From Sphingopyxis sp. YF1 (GTDB taxonomy: Bacteria; Pseudomonadota; Alphaproteobacteria; Sphingomonadales; Sphingomonadaceae), in assembly GCF_022701295.1 (NCBI RefSeq), contig NZ_CP033204.1, forward strand, positions 3,934,501 through 3,998,500: a stretch of 64,000 nt of DNA, in the 5' to 3' direction. The translations under genes were made by a program, and so were the position numbers. Each line of letters opens with the position of its first letter. The stretch's first letter is position 1. The notes under the pieces are model-generated. The model ran no database searches and was not told the DNA's origin. It saw only the letters and a program-made list of their open reading frames with translations. This document shows, piece by piece, positions 1-8,792 of this stretch.

Positions 1-684
1 TTCGGCTGGGTGCTGATCGGCAATCGTGGCTCCGAGCCAGTCGTCGCCGGGAATGAAAGCGGCGAGCTGCGGCTCGAGGACGGCACGCGGGTCGCGCTGA
101 CGGATGGCGCGCGCATCGAGACGAAATTTTCGCCTGGCGAACGCCGCGTCATTCTTCGCGGCGGGCGCGCCCGGTTCAGTGTTGCCCATGATTCCGCCCG
201 ACCCTTTCGTGTGGAGGCCGACGGAAGCGAAACCACGGCCCTGGGCACGATCTTCGAGGTCGACCTGACGGGACCGCGGCCGATCGTCCATCTTGTCGAA
301 GGTTCGGTCGAGGTTCGCGCCACCGCCAGGCCGGGCACCTCGCTTCGCCTCCGTCCCGGCCAGCGCGCCGCCGTCAAGAAGGATGCGCCCATGCTCATCG
401 AGACCAAGCCCGCCGGCGGGACGACCACCATGGTCAATCCCGTCACCGAAAGCCGCGAGGCGAACCTTCTCGTGGCGGAAGGCTTGCCCCTCGGCGCTGT
501 GATCGACCGCGCCAATCGTGTCGGCAATGCCAAAATCCGGCTCGCCGACACGGCGATCGGCGGGCGGCTCGTGAGCGGGCGCTTCGATGTTTCGGATGTA
601 CGATCGCTCGCACGCCAGCTTGCGATCGCGCTCGACCTCGACATGAAAGAGCAGGCGGGCGGCTATGTGCTGATGCCCAGATGA
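1..684 (+). CDS. FecR-family anti-sigma/sensor protein (5' partial)
   Basis: This is the C-terminal 227 or so residues of a FecR-like protein whose start lies before the window; the frame is open from base 1. A FecR-type beta-rich domain covers the first 120 residues (GELRLEDGTRVALTDGARI, then LGTIFEVDL and VHLVEGSVEV). A C-terminal STN-like segment follows (SGRFDVSDVRSLARQLAIAL). FecR proteins sit in the inner membrane and relay the state of a TonB receptor to an ECF sigma factor, so a FecI-like gene just upstream is expected but not visible. It is followed after 71 bases by the TonB receptor. This arrangement is common beside lasso-peptide isopeptidase genes. Confidence 0.85.
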   Translation, partial: FGWVLIGNRGSEPVVAGNESGELRLEDGTRVALTDGARIETKFSPGERRVILRGGRARFSVAHDSARPFRVEADGSETTALGTIFEVDLTGPRPIVHLVEGSVEVRATARPGTSLRLRPGQRAAVKKDAPMLIETKPAGGTTTMVNPVTESREANLLVAEGLPLGAVIDRANRVGNAKIRLADTAIGGRLVSGRFDVSDVRSLARQLAIALDLDMKEQAGGYVLMPR

Positions 685-755
685 CCAACTAGGAGTTTTT
701 CACTCGCTTACGTCTTGCCCCCTCAGACGGCCATGCAGGCCGCTGGGAGGATGGG

Positions 756-3692
756 ATGAACAAGAATTTTCTGGCCGCTTTTCTGGGCGCGGGATGCGCC
801 GTCGGCGCGCCTTGTCCGGTCGCGGCGCAGGCGCAGACCGAGCAGCGCGACTATGACATTGCGGCCCAGCCGCTCGGCGATGCGCTTCGGGAATATTCGG
901 AGGTCTCGGGGCGCCCGATCCTCTTCGCGACCGAGCTGGTCAAGGGGCGGCGGTCGACTTCGGTGCGCGGACGAATGTCATCGGATCGCGCGCTTTCGCG
1001 GCTGCTGACCGGATCGGGGCTGGTGCCGGAACTCGTCGATGGCGCGCTCGTGCTGCGGGCGGGAAACGCCGCTGCGCCAGCGAGCGCAGATTCGACTGAA
1101 GGATCCGGGGAAAGCACCATCATCGTCACGGGCACGAGGATCCGCGGAGCCGGTCCCACGGGCTCGCCCGTCCTGACACTCAGCCGCAGCGAGATCGAAA
1201 AGAGCGGCATGGGTTCGGTCCAGCAAGTGCTTCAGGCGCTGCCGCAGTCGTTCGGCGGCGGCCCGAACGAGACGACATTGGGTGCGACGACGCGCAACGG
1301 CTCGGGGACCGACGGCACCTATGCGTCAAGCATCAACCTTCGCGGCCTCGGGCCATCGTCGACATTGGTCCTGATCGACGGCGCCCGTCCGGCGCTCGGC
1401 GGCCTCGGCGGCGTCTTCGCGGACATTTCGCTGATCCCGCTGAGCGCAATCGAACGCGTGGAGGTCCTCACTGACGGCGCATCCGCCATCTATGGCGCCG
1501 ATGCGGTGGCGGGCGTGGTGAACATCCGCCTGCGCAATCGCTTCGAAGGCGCCGAGACGAGTTTCCGGATCGGCACCGCCGACGGGGACATGGGCGAACG
1601 TCAGTTCGGCCAGATATTCGGAACGCGCTGGAACGGCGGTCATGTGACCCTCGCCTATCAATTCAGCGAGCGCGACGCGCTCGCCGCCGCGGACCGGCGC
1701 TTTGCGACCGAAGATCTTCGGCCGTTCGGCGGCCCCGACTATCGCTCGCTCTTCGCGGTTCCGGGGACGATTACCGCCGCAAATGGCCAGACCTTCGCCA
1801 TCCCGCAGGGGCAGGACGGCACCGCGCTCACGCCCGCCGACCTGACGGCGGGCACGCGCAATCGAGGAGACCGGCGCGCGGCGAGCGATCTGCTCCCGCG
1901 CCAGCGCGTCCATAGCCTCTATCTCGCCGGCGAGCTCGATCTGACGGGCAGCCTCACGCTCCGCACCAGCGTCCTCGCTGCGCAGCGCAACTATCGCAAG
2001 GTCGCGCTCAATCAATATCTGAGCGCCGCACGCGTCCCCGTCACCAACCCCTTTTACGTCGATCCGATCGGGACGAACCAGCCGGTCACGGTCAACTATA
2101 ATTTTGCCAATGACCTCGGCCCGCCGATCGACACAGGCCGCGTGCGGGGTATCAGCGCCGCGGCGGGTCTCGAGCAGACGTTCGGGCGTTGGCAGGTGCA
2201 GCTCGGCGGAGCCTATGGCCGGCAGAAGAGCCGGTCGGACAGCATCAATATCCCGAACCGGGCGCGTTTGACCGCTGCGCTAGCCGACACCAACCCGGCC
2301 ACCGCGTTCAATATCTTCGGCAATGGCACGGCGAACAATCCCGCGACTATCGCGGCGATCCGCGGCAGCATCGGCTCGCGCGACGATTTCGAAAGCTGGT
2401 CGGCGGCGCTTCGCGCCGACGGGCCGCTGCTGCACTTGCCGGGCGGCGATATCAGGCTGGCGCTTGGCGCCGAATATCGCCGCGAGCGTTATTCCAATCT
2501 GACGATCAACGACCTCAGCCGCCTGGTCCCGAGCACGGCCCCGCTCACCGGCTTACCGGGTCCGCGCCATGTCCGCTCGGCCTATGTCGAATTGTTCGTG
2601 CCGCTGTTCGGCGAAGACAATGCGACGCCCGGATTTCATCGCCTCGACCTTTCGATTGCCGGGCGCGTGGAAGATTATAGCGACGTTGGCCGCACCACCA
2701 ATCCAAAGATAGGAATCCGCTGGGAGCCACTGTCCGGATTCGCGCTGCGCGGCAGCTTCGGCACCTCTTTCCGCGCCCCGGCCTTCGACGAGCTGATCGG
2801 TCCGACCGTCTCGAACTATACGACGTTCCAGCTGCCCGATCCCACCTCGCCGACCGGCACCGCCAATGTCATCGGCTTGTTCGGCTATGGCCCCGGGATC
2901 AAACCCGAGCGCGCCACGACCTGGACCGCCGGCTTCGATATCGCGCCTGCCATGTTGCCGGGCTTCAAGGCTGCGATGACCTATTATGATGTCGACTATC
3001 GCGACCGCATCGGCTCGGTGACCGAAGATTATCTGCGCTTTCTGACGCGGCGCGATCTCTTCGGCGGAATTGTGAATGATAATCCCTCGTCCGAGCTCCT
3101 TGCCTATTATTTCGCCTTCCCGACCTTCACCAACCCGCTCGGGCTGGCGCCGGGCGACGTCGATGCGATCGTCGACGGCCAGGTGCGCAACCTCTCGTCG
3201 GTGCGCCAGACGGGGATCGATTTCGATATCGGCTATGCGCCGGAGCTGGCGGGCGGCACGATCGATCTCGGACTCGCCGGAAGTCATATCTTCCGGATCG
3301 ACCGACGGCTCACGCCGGGAACGCCCGCGATCGATGTCGCGGGGACGTTCGCGAACCCTTCCAAATGGCGGCTTCGCGGGCGCGCCGGCTGGTCGAAGAA
3401 TGGCTTCGCAGCGACTGCCTTCGTCAATTACATAAGCGGCTATCTCAATCCGATCCCGGCCGTCGCCGCGCGCGTGCCATCATGGACCACCGTCGACCTC
3501 AGCTTGTCGCAGCGCTTTGGCGGCGGCGAGAACGAACGCGGCCTGCAGCTTGCGATCAGTGCGCTCAACATCTTCGATCGCGGCCCACCCTATGTCGAGA
3601 GCCGCACCAACAATTCGGCGCTCGCCTATGATCCGGAGAAAGCGAGCCCCGTGGGACGATCGGTCGCGGTGCAGGCGACGATCCGATGGTGA
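756..3692 (+). CDS. TonB-dependent receptor with N-terminal STN domain (probable lasso-peptide uptake receptor)
   Basis: This 978-aa outer-membrane receptor has a signal peptide ending near PVAAQA. An STN signalling domain follows at about residues 33-102 (YDIAAQPLGDALREYSEVSG). Then come a TonB-box-like IIVTGTRI near residue 120, a plug domain to about 260 (SINLRGLGPSSTLVLIDGAR, YGADAVAGVVNI), and a C-terminal barrel ending in an aromatic residue (ATIRW). The STN domain together with the FecR gene upstream suggests trans-envelope signalling. Its stop overlaps the start of the isopeptidase gene, so the two are translationally coupled. By analogy with astexin-type clusters the ligand is inferred to be the lasso peptide encoded nearby. 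The start is supported by a GGGAGG just upstream. Confidence 0.93.
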   Translation: MNKNFLAAFLGAGCAVGAPCPVAAQAQTEQRDYDIAAQPLGDALREYSEVSGRPILFATELVKGRRSTSVRGRMSSDRALSRLLTGSGLVPELVDGALVLRAGNAAAPASADSTEGSGESTIIVTGTRIRGAGPTGSPVLTLSRSEIEKSGMGSVQQVLQALPQSFGGGPNETTLGATTRNGSGTDGTYASSINLRGLGPSSTLVLIDGARPALGGLGGVFADISLIPLSAIERVEVLTDGASAIYGADAVAGVVNIRLRNRFEGAETSFRIGTADGDMGERQFGQIFGTRWNGGHVTLAYQFSERDALAAADRRFATEDLRPFGGPDYRSLFAVPGTITAANGQTFAIPQGQDGTALTPADLTAGTRNRGDRRAASDLLPRQRVHSLYLAGELDLTGSLTLRTSVLAAQRNYRKVALNQYLSAARVPVTNPFYVDPIGTNQPVTVNYNFANDLGPPIDTGRVRGISAAAGLEQTFGRWQVQLGGAYGRQKSRSDSINIPNRARLTAALADTNPATAFNIFGNGTANNPATIAAIRGSIGSRDDFESWSAALRADGPLLHLPGGDIRLALGAEYRRERYSNLTINDLSRLVPSTAPLTGLPGPRHVRSAYVELFVPLFGEDNATPGFHRLDLSIAGRVEDYSDVGRTTNPKIGIRWEPLSGFALRGSFGTSFRAPAFDELIGPTVSNYTTFQLPDPTSPTGTANVIGLFGYGPGIKPERATTWTAGFDIAPAMLPGFKAAMTYYDVDYRDRIGSVTEDYLRFLTRRDLFGGIVNDNPSSELLAYYFAFPTFTNPLGLAPGDVDAIVDGQVRNLSSVRQTGIDFDIGYAPELAGGTIDLGLAGSHIFRIDRRLTPGTPAIDVAGTFANPSKWRLRGRAGWSKNGFAATAFVNYISGYLNPIPAVAARVPSWTTVDLSLSQRFGGGENERGLQLAISALNIFDRGPPYVESRTNNSALAYDPEKASPVGRSVAVQATIRW

Positions 3693-5656
3693 AGAAGTTG
3701 GTCTGGGCGGCGCCCTTCCTTGCGGCCGCGTCGCCGGCGGTCGCCCAGACCAGCCCCCGCGAGCTTGTCGAGATGACCGATTTCTCGGGGCTCGCGGCCT
3801 CTCCCGACGGGCGCTGGCTGCTCTATCGCCGCGAGCGCCCGTCGACCGTGAGCGGGCGGATCGAGACTGGCTGGTATCTCGTCGCCGCCGATGGCGCATC
3901 GCCGCCGCGTCCTGTCGGCGATGGCGGGCCCGCGAGCTGGAACGGTACCGGCCTTGTCGAACCGGGTGCCGCGCGGTGGGCGCCCGACAGCGAGCACTTC
4001 TATATCCGGGCAACGATCGGCGGCGCCACCGGATTGTGGGAAGGCAGCCCCGACGGGGCTTTCGCGCCCTATGTGGTCGGCGACGCGGATGTCGAGCGCT
4101 TCGCGATCAGCGCGACAGGCACCCTCATTTACGAGACCGGGCCGTCGCGGGCTGCGATCGAACGCGCCGAGGAAGCGGAACGCGACAATGGCATATTGGT
4201 CGATGGGCGGGTCGACCTCGCCCAGACATTATTCCGCGGCGCGATGATTGCGGGCCGCCCGGCGAGCCAGCGGCTCAACGGCGACTGGTTCGACCGCGAA
4301 GCACTGCTGGCGAAGGTGCCGCGTCAAGTCCGGACGCGCCATCCGGCCACCGGTGATGACCGCCCCGCCACCGCCGATGAAAGCGAGATGCTGACGACTG
4401 CGCAACCGGCGTTGCCAGAGGCGGCGGAGCGTGCGGCTGCGGCGCAGGGCATCTGCATGAAGGCGGAACGCTGCGACAGCGGGAGCGGCGCTCGATTGTG
4501 GACGCATGTTGCGCTCGGCGACGGTCGGTTCGCCCTAACGACGCGCGACCGGCATATCCGCAACAATATCCTTGTCTGGGATCCCGCCACGGGGCTTCGA
4601 CCGCTGATAACGACCGAGGGCCTACTCGGCGGCGGGGGTGAAAATACGCCCTGCGCTGGTACGCGCGAGGCGCTCTTCTGCGTGGCGGAAGATGCGGCGA
4701 CGCCGCCGCACCTCTTGCGGATCGCACTGGCCGATGGCGCCACCCAAATTCTCGACAAGCCCAATGAGCTTCCCGACCGCGATGATCTTCTCACCGAGGC
4801 GATCGAGTGGCGGGTGGGCGGCAGCCGCGCGTCGGGCTGGCTCGTCCGTCCGAAGATCCCCGGGCGGCTGCCGCTCTTCATCACCTACTATCGCTGTGCG
4901 GGCTATTTGCGCGGCGGGCTCGGCAATGAGTGGCCGCTGCGCGCCCTAGCACGCAGCGGCATCGCCGCGCTGTGCATCAACCAGCTGCCGACGTCCAATG
5001 CGACCGGCGAGGCGCGTTACGATCTCGGGCTCGCCGCGGTGCGCGCCGCGATTGCCGAGCTCGATCGCCGCGGCGTCGCTGACCCGCAGCGGGTCGGCAT
5101 GGGCGGCCTCAGCTTCGGGAGCGAAGTCGCGATGTGGACGGCGACGCACAGCAAGTTTCTGAAAGCGGTGTCGATTGCCTCGGTTCAGGCTGAACCCGCC
5201 TATTATTGGTTCAACGCAGGAATCGGCCGCGATTTCTTCCGCCAGAACCTACAACAGGTTTGGGGCCTGGGTCCGCCCGACACCGATCTTGCTGACTGGC
5301 GACGCCGCTCGCCATCGCTTCAGGTCGATCGGATCGACGCTCCGGTGTTGCTGCAACTCCCCGAGCAGGAGGCGCGGCAATCGCCCGAACTGCAGGCGCG
5401 GCTGACTGCCGCGGGCAAAGGCGAGCTGCATGTCTTTCCCTTCGCCCCTCATATAAAGGTCGAGCCGCGGCAAAAGCACGCAGTCTACCAGCGCAACCTC
5501 GACTGGTTTCGCTACTGGCTGCAGGGCCATATCGACCCCGATCCGGACAAGGCCGGTCAATATGCCCGCTGGGCGAGGCTCGCGGGCACGCGCCCGAAGC
5601 CTTCGACCGACGCGACCCACAGTTCGATATCGGCGAGCTCGAGCAACCGGAAATAG
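3686..5656 (+). CDS. Lasso peptide isopeptidase (prolyl-oligopeptidase family S9, AtxE-like)
   Basis: This 656-aa periplasmic serine hydrolase has a signal peptide (MVKKLVWAAPFLAAASPAVAQ). A propeller-like N-terminal half is followed by an S9 alpha/beta-hydrolase domain with the nucleophile motif GLSFGSE (Ser476) and a candidate catalytic His589 in FAPHIKVEP. The Ser-His spacing of 113 fits S9 enzymes. At the place expected for the catalytic acid the sequence reads QLPEQEARQ, with Glu560 or Glu562 rather than an obvious Asp. Family members such as AtxE2 hydrolyse the isopeptide bond of lasso peptides and linearise them after uptake. Its last 100 bases overlap, tail to tail, the cyclase gene on the other strand. 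The assignment rests on the clustered A, B and C genes as well as on sequence. Confidence 0.88.
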   Translation: MVKKLVWAAPFLAAASPAVAQTSPRELVEMTDFSGLAASPDGRWLLYRRERPSTVSGRIETGWYLVAADGASPPRPVGDGGPASWNGTGLVEPGAARWAPDSEHFYIRATIGGATGLWEGSPDGAFAPYVVGDADVERFAISATGTLIYETGPSRAAIERAEEAERDNGILVDGRVDLAQTLFRGAMIAGRPASQRLNGDWFDREALLAKVPRQVRTRHPATGDDRPATADESEMLTTAQPALPEAAERAAAAQGICMKAERCDSGSGARLWTHVALGDGRFALTTRDRHIRNNILVWDPATGLRPLITTEGLLGGGGENTPCAGTREALFCVAEDAATPPHLLRIALADGATQILDKPNELPDRDDLLTEAIEWRVGGSRASGWLVRPKIPGRLPLFITYYRCAGYLRGGLGNEWPLRALARSGIAALCINQLPTSNATGEARYDLGLAAVRAAIAELDRRGVADPQRVGMGGLSFGSEVAMWTATHSKFLKAVSIASVQAEPAYYWFNAGIGRDFFRQNLQQVWGLGPPDTDLADWRRRSPSLQVDRIDAPVLLQLPEQEARQSPELQARLTAAGKGELHVFPFAPHIKVEPRQKHAVYQRNLDWFRYWLQGHIDPDPDKAGQYARWARLAGTRPKPSTDATHSSISASSSNRK

Positions 5657-7248
5657 TCATAATCGCCCGCGAGGCGTTCGCGCGCGAGATAGGCTTCGAT
5701 CCGCTCGCGATCGAGTAGCCCCTCGCGGGCGAGGCGCCCTTCAAGCAGGATCGGCCGTAGTCTGGCGCGCTGTTCCATGAACGCCTTGGCGCAAAGTGTC
5801 TCGAGCCGTCCCTTGTTGCGGCGCCAGACGACAAATTCGGGGAGGCGCGGCGCAAAGGCCGCGCGCGCCGCCGCGCGATCGTGACCGCCGGCGACCCACT
5901 GCCAGCCCGGGATCGAGAGGCAAAGCTCGACAACCGGTTGCGACAGCAGTGGGGCAACGACGTCGCGGCCATACCAGCGCCCCGGCCGGTCGAGAAAATC
6001 GAGGATGCGCTGGATCGACTGGACGTGGCGGATCTTGCCGGGGGGAATGCGCTCGCCCCCATGGTCCCAGATGTGCGGCAAGGGGGCGTCGGGCAATGCT
6101 GATCGACAACTATAGTCGTCGTCGCGCGGCCAGCCGGTAGCTGGTGGCCGGCGCCAATGGCGGAACACCGCGCGCGCCGCATGCCAGACGGTGACGTCGC
6201 ACAGCCGGGCGCAATCGCGCAGCGCCGCGGCGGGCCGCCTGATTGGCTCGCGAGTCTTGAGCGCATCGATCACCGGAAGAATCGACCGGGTGATGGCGAA
6301 GACATTGTCGCCGCCGATCCCGGTGAAGATGCTGGCGCCCGGCAGCTGCGCCGTCGCGGCCCCGAGGGCCGCATCGATCCCGGCAAGCACACCGTAAGTC
6401 GCGGGGCGCGGCGACAAGAATCGCGGACCCGCGGCGAGATCGAGCTCGCTGTCGTCGTGAAGATATTCGGCAAGCGCGGCGCCGCAGCGCTCGGCAACGG
6501 CGCGGGCATAGCGACGTTCGTCACCGTCGGGGCTGGCAGTGGCAATCGTCGCGGCGGCGAAACCATGGTCCCCGGCAGCAAGCGCCGCGGCGACGATCGA
6601 GCTGTCGAGGCCGCCCGAAAGCTCGAGCATGATTTCCCGGCGCTCGTTCGCCCAGGCCGAGACGCATTTCCGGATGGTGATATCGAGCAGCGGCACCGCG
6701 TCACGGTAGTAGATTTGCTTGCCGGCATGCGGCCATGGCGACCAGATCGGTTTGACCTGCGTCACATGGCCATCGAAGGCGAGCCGCGTTCCCGGAAGCA
6801 ATTCCTCTATACGCGCGAGGCCCGTTCGCGCGGTTCGGTGGTTGCTGTAGGCGAGAAGGTGGCGGAGGAAGTCGACGTCAACGCCGGTCTCGACATGGAG
6901 CCCCCGCAGAAGTTCGAGATGGGAGAAGAGCAGCAGCCCGCCGCCCGTGCGGCACCAATAGAGCGGCAGGCCGGTCAGCGGGGCGCGGCTGATCTCGGTC
7001 GGTCTTCCGGTCCCCGCGGAGAATGTGAGGAAACTGCCCCACTCGACGCTGAAGGACCCGTTCGAGAAATGATCGCCGAGAATGACGTTGGACGCCGGCG
7101 CGCGCGAGCGCTTCAGCCCAGCACCGGCATAGAGCGCGAGACCGTCAAGTTTGTCGATGCGGTCAAGACCATGATCGGCGGCGGCCTGGGCCACCGCGGC
7201 CTTGAGCCCCGGCGCCCCAACTATAGCGAGAATTCCACGGTCCATCAT
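5557..7248 (-). CDS. Lasso peptide macrolactam synthetase (C protein, asparagine-synthetase-like)
   Basis: This 563-aa protein is homologous to asparagine synthetase B. It has a degenerate N-terminal glutaminase-like domain that lacks the Cys nucleophile (the protein begins MMDRG). The ATP-pyrophosphatase domain carries the P-loop ELSGGLDSS at about residues 209-217 and a second motif GIGGDN. Lasso C proteins adenylate the Glu or Asp side chain of the precursor core and close the ring onto Gly1. The start codon overlaps the stop of the B gene (ATGA), so A, B and C form one transcription unit. The gene converges on and overlaps the isopeptidase gene by 100 bases. Confidence 0.9.
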   Translation of the reverse strand: MMDRGILAIVGAPGLKAAVAQAAADHGLDRIDKLDGLALYAGAGLKRSRAPASNVILGDHFSNGSFSVEWGSFLTFSAGTGRPTEISRAPLTGLPLYWCRTGGGLLLFSHLELLRGLHVETGVDVDFLRHLLAYSNHRTARTGLARIEELLPGTRLAFDGHVTQVKPIWSPWPHAGKQIYYRDAVPLLDITIRKCVSAWANERREIMLELSGGLDSSIVAAALAAGDHGFAAATIATASPDGDERRYARAVAERCGAALAEYLHDDSELDLAAGPRFLSPRPATYGVLAGIDAALGAATAQLPGASIFTGIGGDNVFAITRSILPVIDALKTREPIRRPAAALRDCARLCDVTVWHAARAVFRHWRRPPATGWPRDDDYSCRSALPDAPLPHIWDHGGERIPPGKIRHVQSIQRILDFLDRPGRWYGRDVVAPLLSQPVVELCLSIPGWQWVAGGHDRAAARAAFAPRLPEFVVWRRNKGRLETLCAKAFMEQRARLRPILLEGRLAREGLLDRERIEAYLARERLAGDYDYFRLLELADIELWVASVEGFGRVPASLAQRAY

Positions 7249-7895
7249 ATGGCGAGCACCGGATGATAATTATGCGCCTCTTCGGCGGTTCCGGTCAGCA
7301 CGGCCGAATGCGATTGCAGCCAGCAATGGGCCGCAAAGGGGCTGGAGCGGACACCGAAGATGAGGGTTGGGACAAAGCCGTTCCGAAGCGACAGCCGATA
7401 GAGCGCGAGTGCATCGACCAGACAGCGTGGGGGGACCGGAACCCATCGGCGCGCTTCGCCATAGACCGATGCCAGTGCGGCGAGCCCGATGTCGTCGGGG
7501 TCGCTTGGCCTTGCTCGCTTCGCCGCCGCAAATCCGTCGAGGGTCGTGGCAAGACGTCCGGGAAGAAGTGCCTGGCGCGCCCAATAGAGCGAATGCGCGG
7601 CGGCCGCGATGGATGCCAGACGATTTCGTGGGATGGGTGCAGCGGCGAGATCCATCGTCGGGACGTCGACATCGAGGGGGACGATCGCGGTGGCAGTTTC
7701 ACTTCGCGCAAAGAGCCCGGTGTCGATCAGGCCTTCCATTGCCTCGCTGTCATTCGGCTCGCGGGCGCAGAGCCGCTCGAACGCCGCGCGCCGTTCGCCG
7801 CGGAGCTCGATATAGCGATCGCGCCGAACGTCGAGAAAGATGAGGTCGTCGCCGGCGTGGCAGAAGCCGACGCCCGGTGCCAATATCCATCCCAT
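7245..7895 (-). CDS. Lasso peptide leader peptidase with fused RRE domain (B protein)
   Basis: This 216-aa protein has an N-terminal PqqD-like RiPP recognition element at about residues 1-80 (FLDVRRDRYIELRGERRAAF). A transglutaminase-like cysteine protease domain follows, with Cys158 in PPRCLVDALALYRLSLRNG and His190 in FAAHCWLQ. The RRE binds the precursor leader and the protease cuts it off before cyclisation. I chose the ATG at 7895 because it follows a good GGAGGG ribosome-binding site and gives MGWILAPG, a normal B-protein start. The open frame extends upstream to 7928. It is coupled to the C gene by ATGA, and a stem-loop separates it from the precursor gene. Confidence 0.9.
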   Translation of the reverse strand: MGWILAPGVGFCHAGDDLIFLDVRRDRYIELRGERRAAFERLCAREPNDSEAMEGLIDTGLFARSETATAIVPLDVDVPTMDLAAAPIPRNRLASIAAAAHSLYWARQALLPGRLATTLDGFAAAKRARPSDPDDIGLAALASVYGEARRWVPVPPRCLVDALALYRLSLRNGFVPTLIFGVRSSPFAAHCWLQSHSAVLTGTAEEAHNYHPVLAI

Positions 7896-7914
7896 GCAAT
7901 TCCCTCCTCGATCC

Positions 7915-7940
7915 GGGTGCCGGCGCAAGCGCCGACACCC
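7915..7940 (-). promoter_or_regulatory. Stem-loop between precursor and B gene
   Basis: An 11-12 bp inverted repeat with one mismatch (GGGTG-CGGCGC paired with GCGCCG-CACCC) lies between the precursor stop codon and the B-gene ribosome-binding site. No T-run follows in the minus direction, so it looks like an mRNA-stabilising or partial attenuator hairpin, not a full terminator. Such an element would let the precursor be made in excess over its enzymes; that role is inference. Confidence 0.55.
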
Positions 7941-7951
7941 GAACGAACGGT

Positions 7952-8074
7952 TCAGTCGAGGCTGATGCCGTTCTGCCGGTCCTTGCCGCCGATTTCGACG
8001 GGCGGGCCGAGGTCGCCGGCGGTTTCGGTGCTGACCGAGCCCAGTTCGACGATGTCATTGGTTTCGCGTGTCAT
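7952..8074 (-). CDS. Lasso peptide precursor (A gene), 40 aa
   Basis: This small gene encodes a 19-residue leader (MTRETNDIVELGSVSTETA) and a 21-residue core that starts GDLGPPVE and ends NGISLD. The leader has Thr at position -2, the hallmark of proteobacterial lasso precursors. The core starts with Gly and has Glu at position 8, which predicts an 8-membered Gly1-Glu8 macrolactam and a 13-residue tail. The tail has no aromatic residue, so Arg14 or Gln15 are the likely steric plugs. A strong GGAGGT lies 6 bases upstream of the ATG. It sits directly upstream of B and C on the same strand. I saw no second precursor gene nearby. Confidence 0.9.
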   Translation of the reverse strand: MTRETNDIVELGSVSTETAGDLGPPVEIGGKDRQNGISLD

Positions 8075-8168
8075 GTCGCTACCTCCAAAAATGCCGCGGG
8101 ATTGCGGCGGCATGATCTTACGCCTTTGTAAAAAATAGAATTTATGTGCTTTCCCGATCAGAAGAATA

Positions 8169-8792
8169 TCATCCGATTGTTTGCGACCTGGGCCGAAGCT
8201 CGGCAGCGACCCTTCCGGCGCGAGCCACGCGTCGACGGTGAAAAGCCGCACTTTTCCTTCGTAGTTCGGCCCAGCGTTCGCGCAGAAAGGCCGTCTCCAT
8301 CGAAGCGAGTTCCTCAGCGGCATTCGGGTCGGCGCGCGCCTCAGCAGCACGGAAAAACTCGCTTCGGTCGATCATATTGGCGATTGCGAAACGGATCTCG
8401 CGATTGTCGCCCAGGAGAGCGACGGCTCGGTACAGCCGCGCGACTCGTGCCGGATAGTCCTCGACTTCCATCGTCGGAAGCAATGCCGCGGTCTCGGATT
8501 GGCGAAGCGCCGGATCGCGAAGTGCGAGCCCGAGAAGTGCACCCGCCCAAATATAAAGATCGCAAAGATCGGACTCGGCGAAGATCGGCTGACGAAAACC
8601 CTCCTGATGCCAGCTATCGACAACGCGCTCTCCCGACAGGCGGTGAAGCGCTTCGCGCACGGGCGTTGGACTTGCCGCCAGCCGCTTTGCAAGGTGGAAT
8701 GGGTCGAGCCGCGTACCGGGCGGATATGCTCCGCCGACTATCCTCGCCTTCAGGTCGAGATAGACCCGCTCCATGGTCGAGCCCGCGTTCAT
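8169..8792 (-). CDS. GntR-family transcriptional regulator
   Basis: This 207-aa protein has an N-terminal winged helix at about residues 5-70 (VYLDLKARIVGGAYPPGTRLD, then LAKRLAASPTPVREALHRLSGERVV), the classic GntR signature. A helical FadR/FCD-like effector domain of roughly 120 residues follows. Its ATG overlaps the stop codon of the dioxygenase gene upstream, so it is co-transcribed with luxI and phyH. It lies 94 bases before the lasso precursor. It is the natural candidate to control the A-B-C promoter in that 94-base gap; this is inference. Its effector is unknown. Confidence 0.85.
   Translation of the reverse strand: MNAGSTMERVYLDLKARIVGGAYPPGTRLDPFHLAKRLAASPTPVREALHRLSGERVVDSWHQEGFRQPIFAESDLCDLYIWAGALLGLALRDPALRQSETAALLPTMEVEDYPARVARLYRAVALLGDNREIRFAIANMIDRSEFFRAAEARADPNAAEELASMETAFLRERWAELRRKSAAFHRRRVARAGRVAAELRPRSQTIG

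Noticed and set aside
7955..8014. Alternative lasso core register starting at an earlier residue of the leader
   Set aside because: Only the register with Thr at -2 and Gly at +1 also places Glu at ring position 8; other registers give no Gly start or no acid at 7-9.
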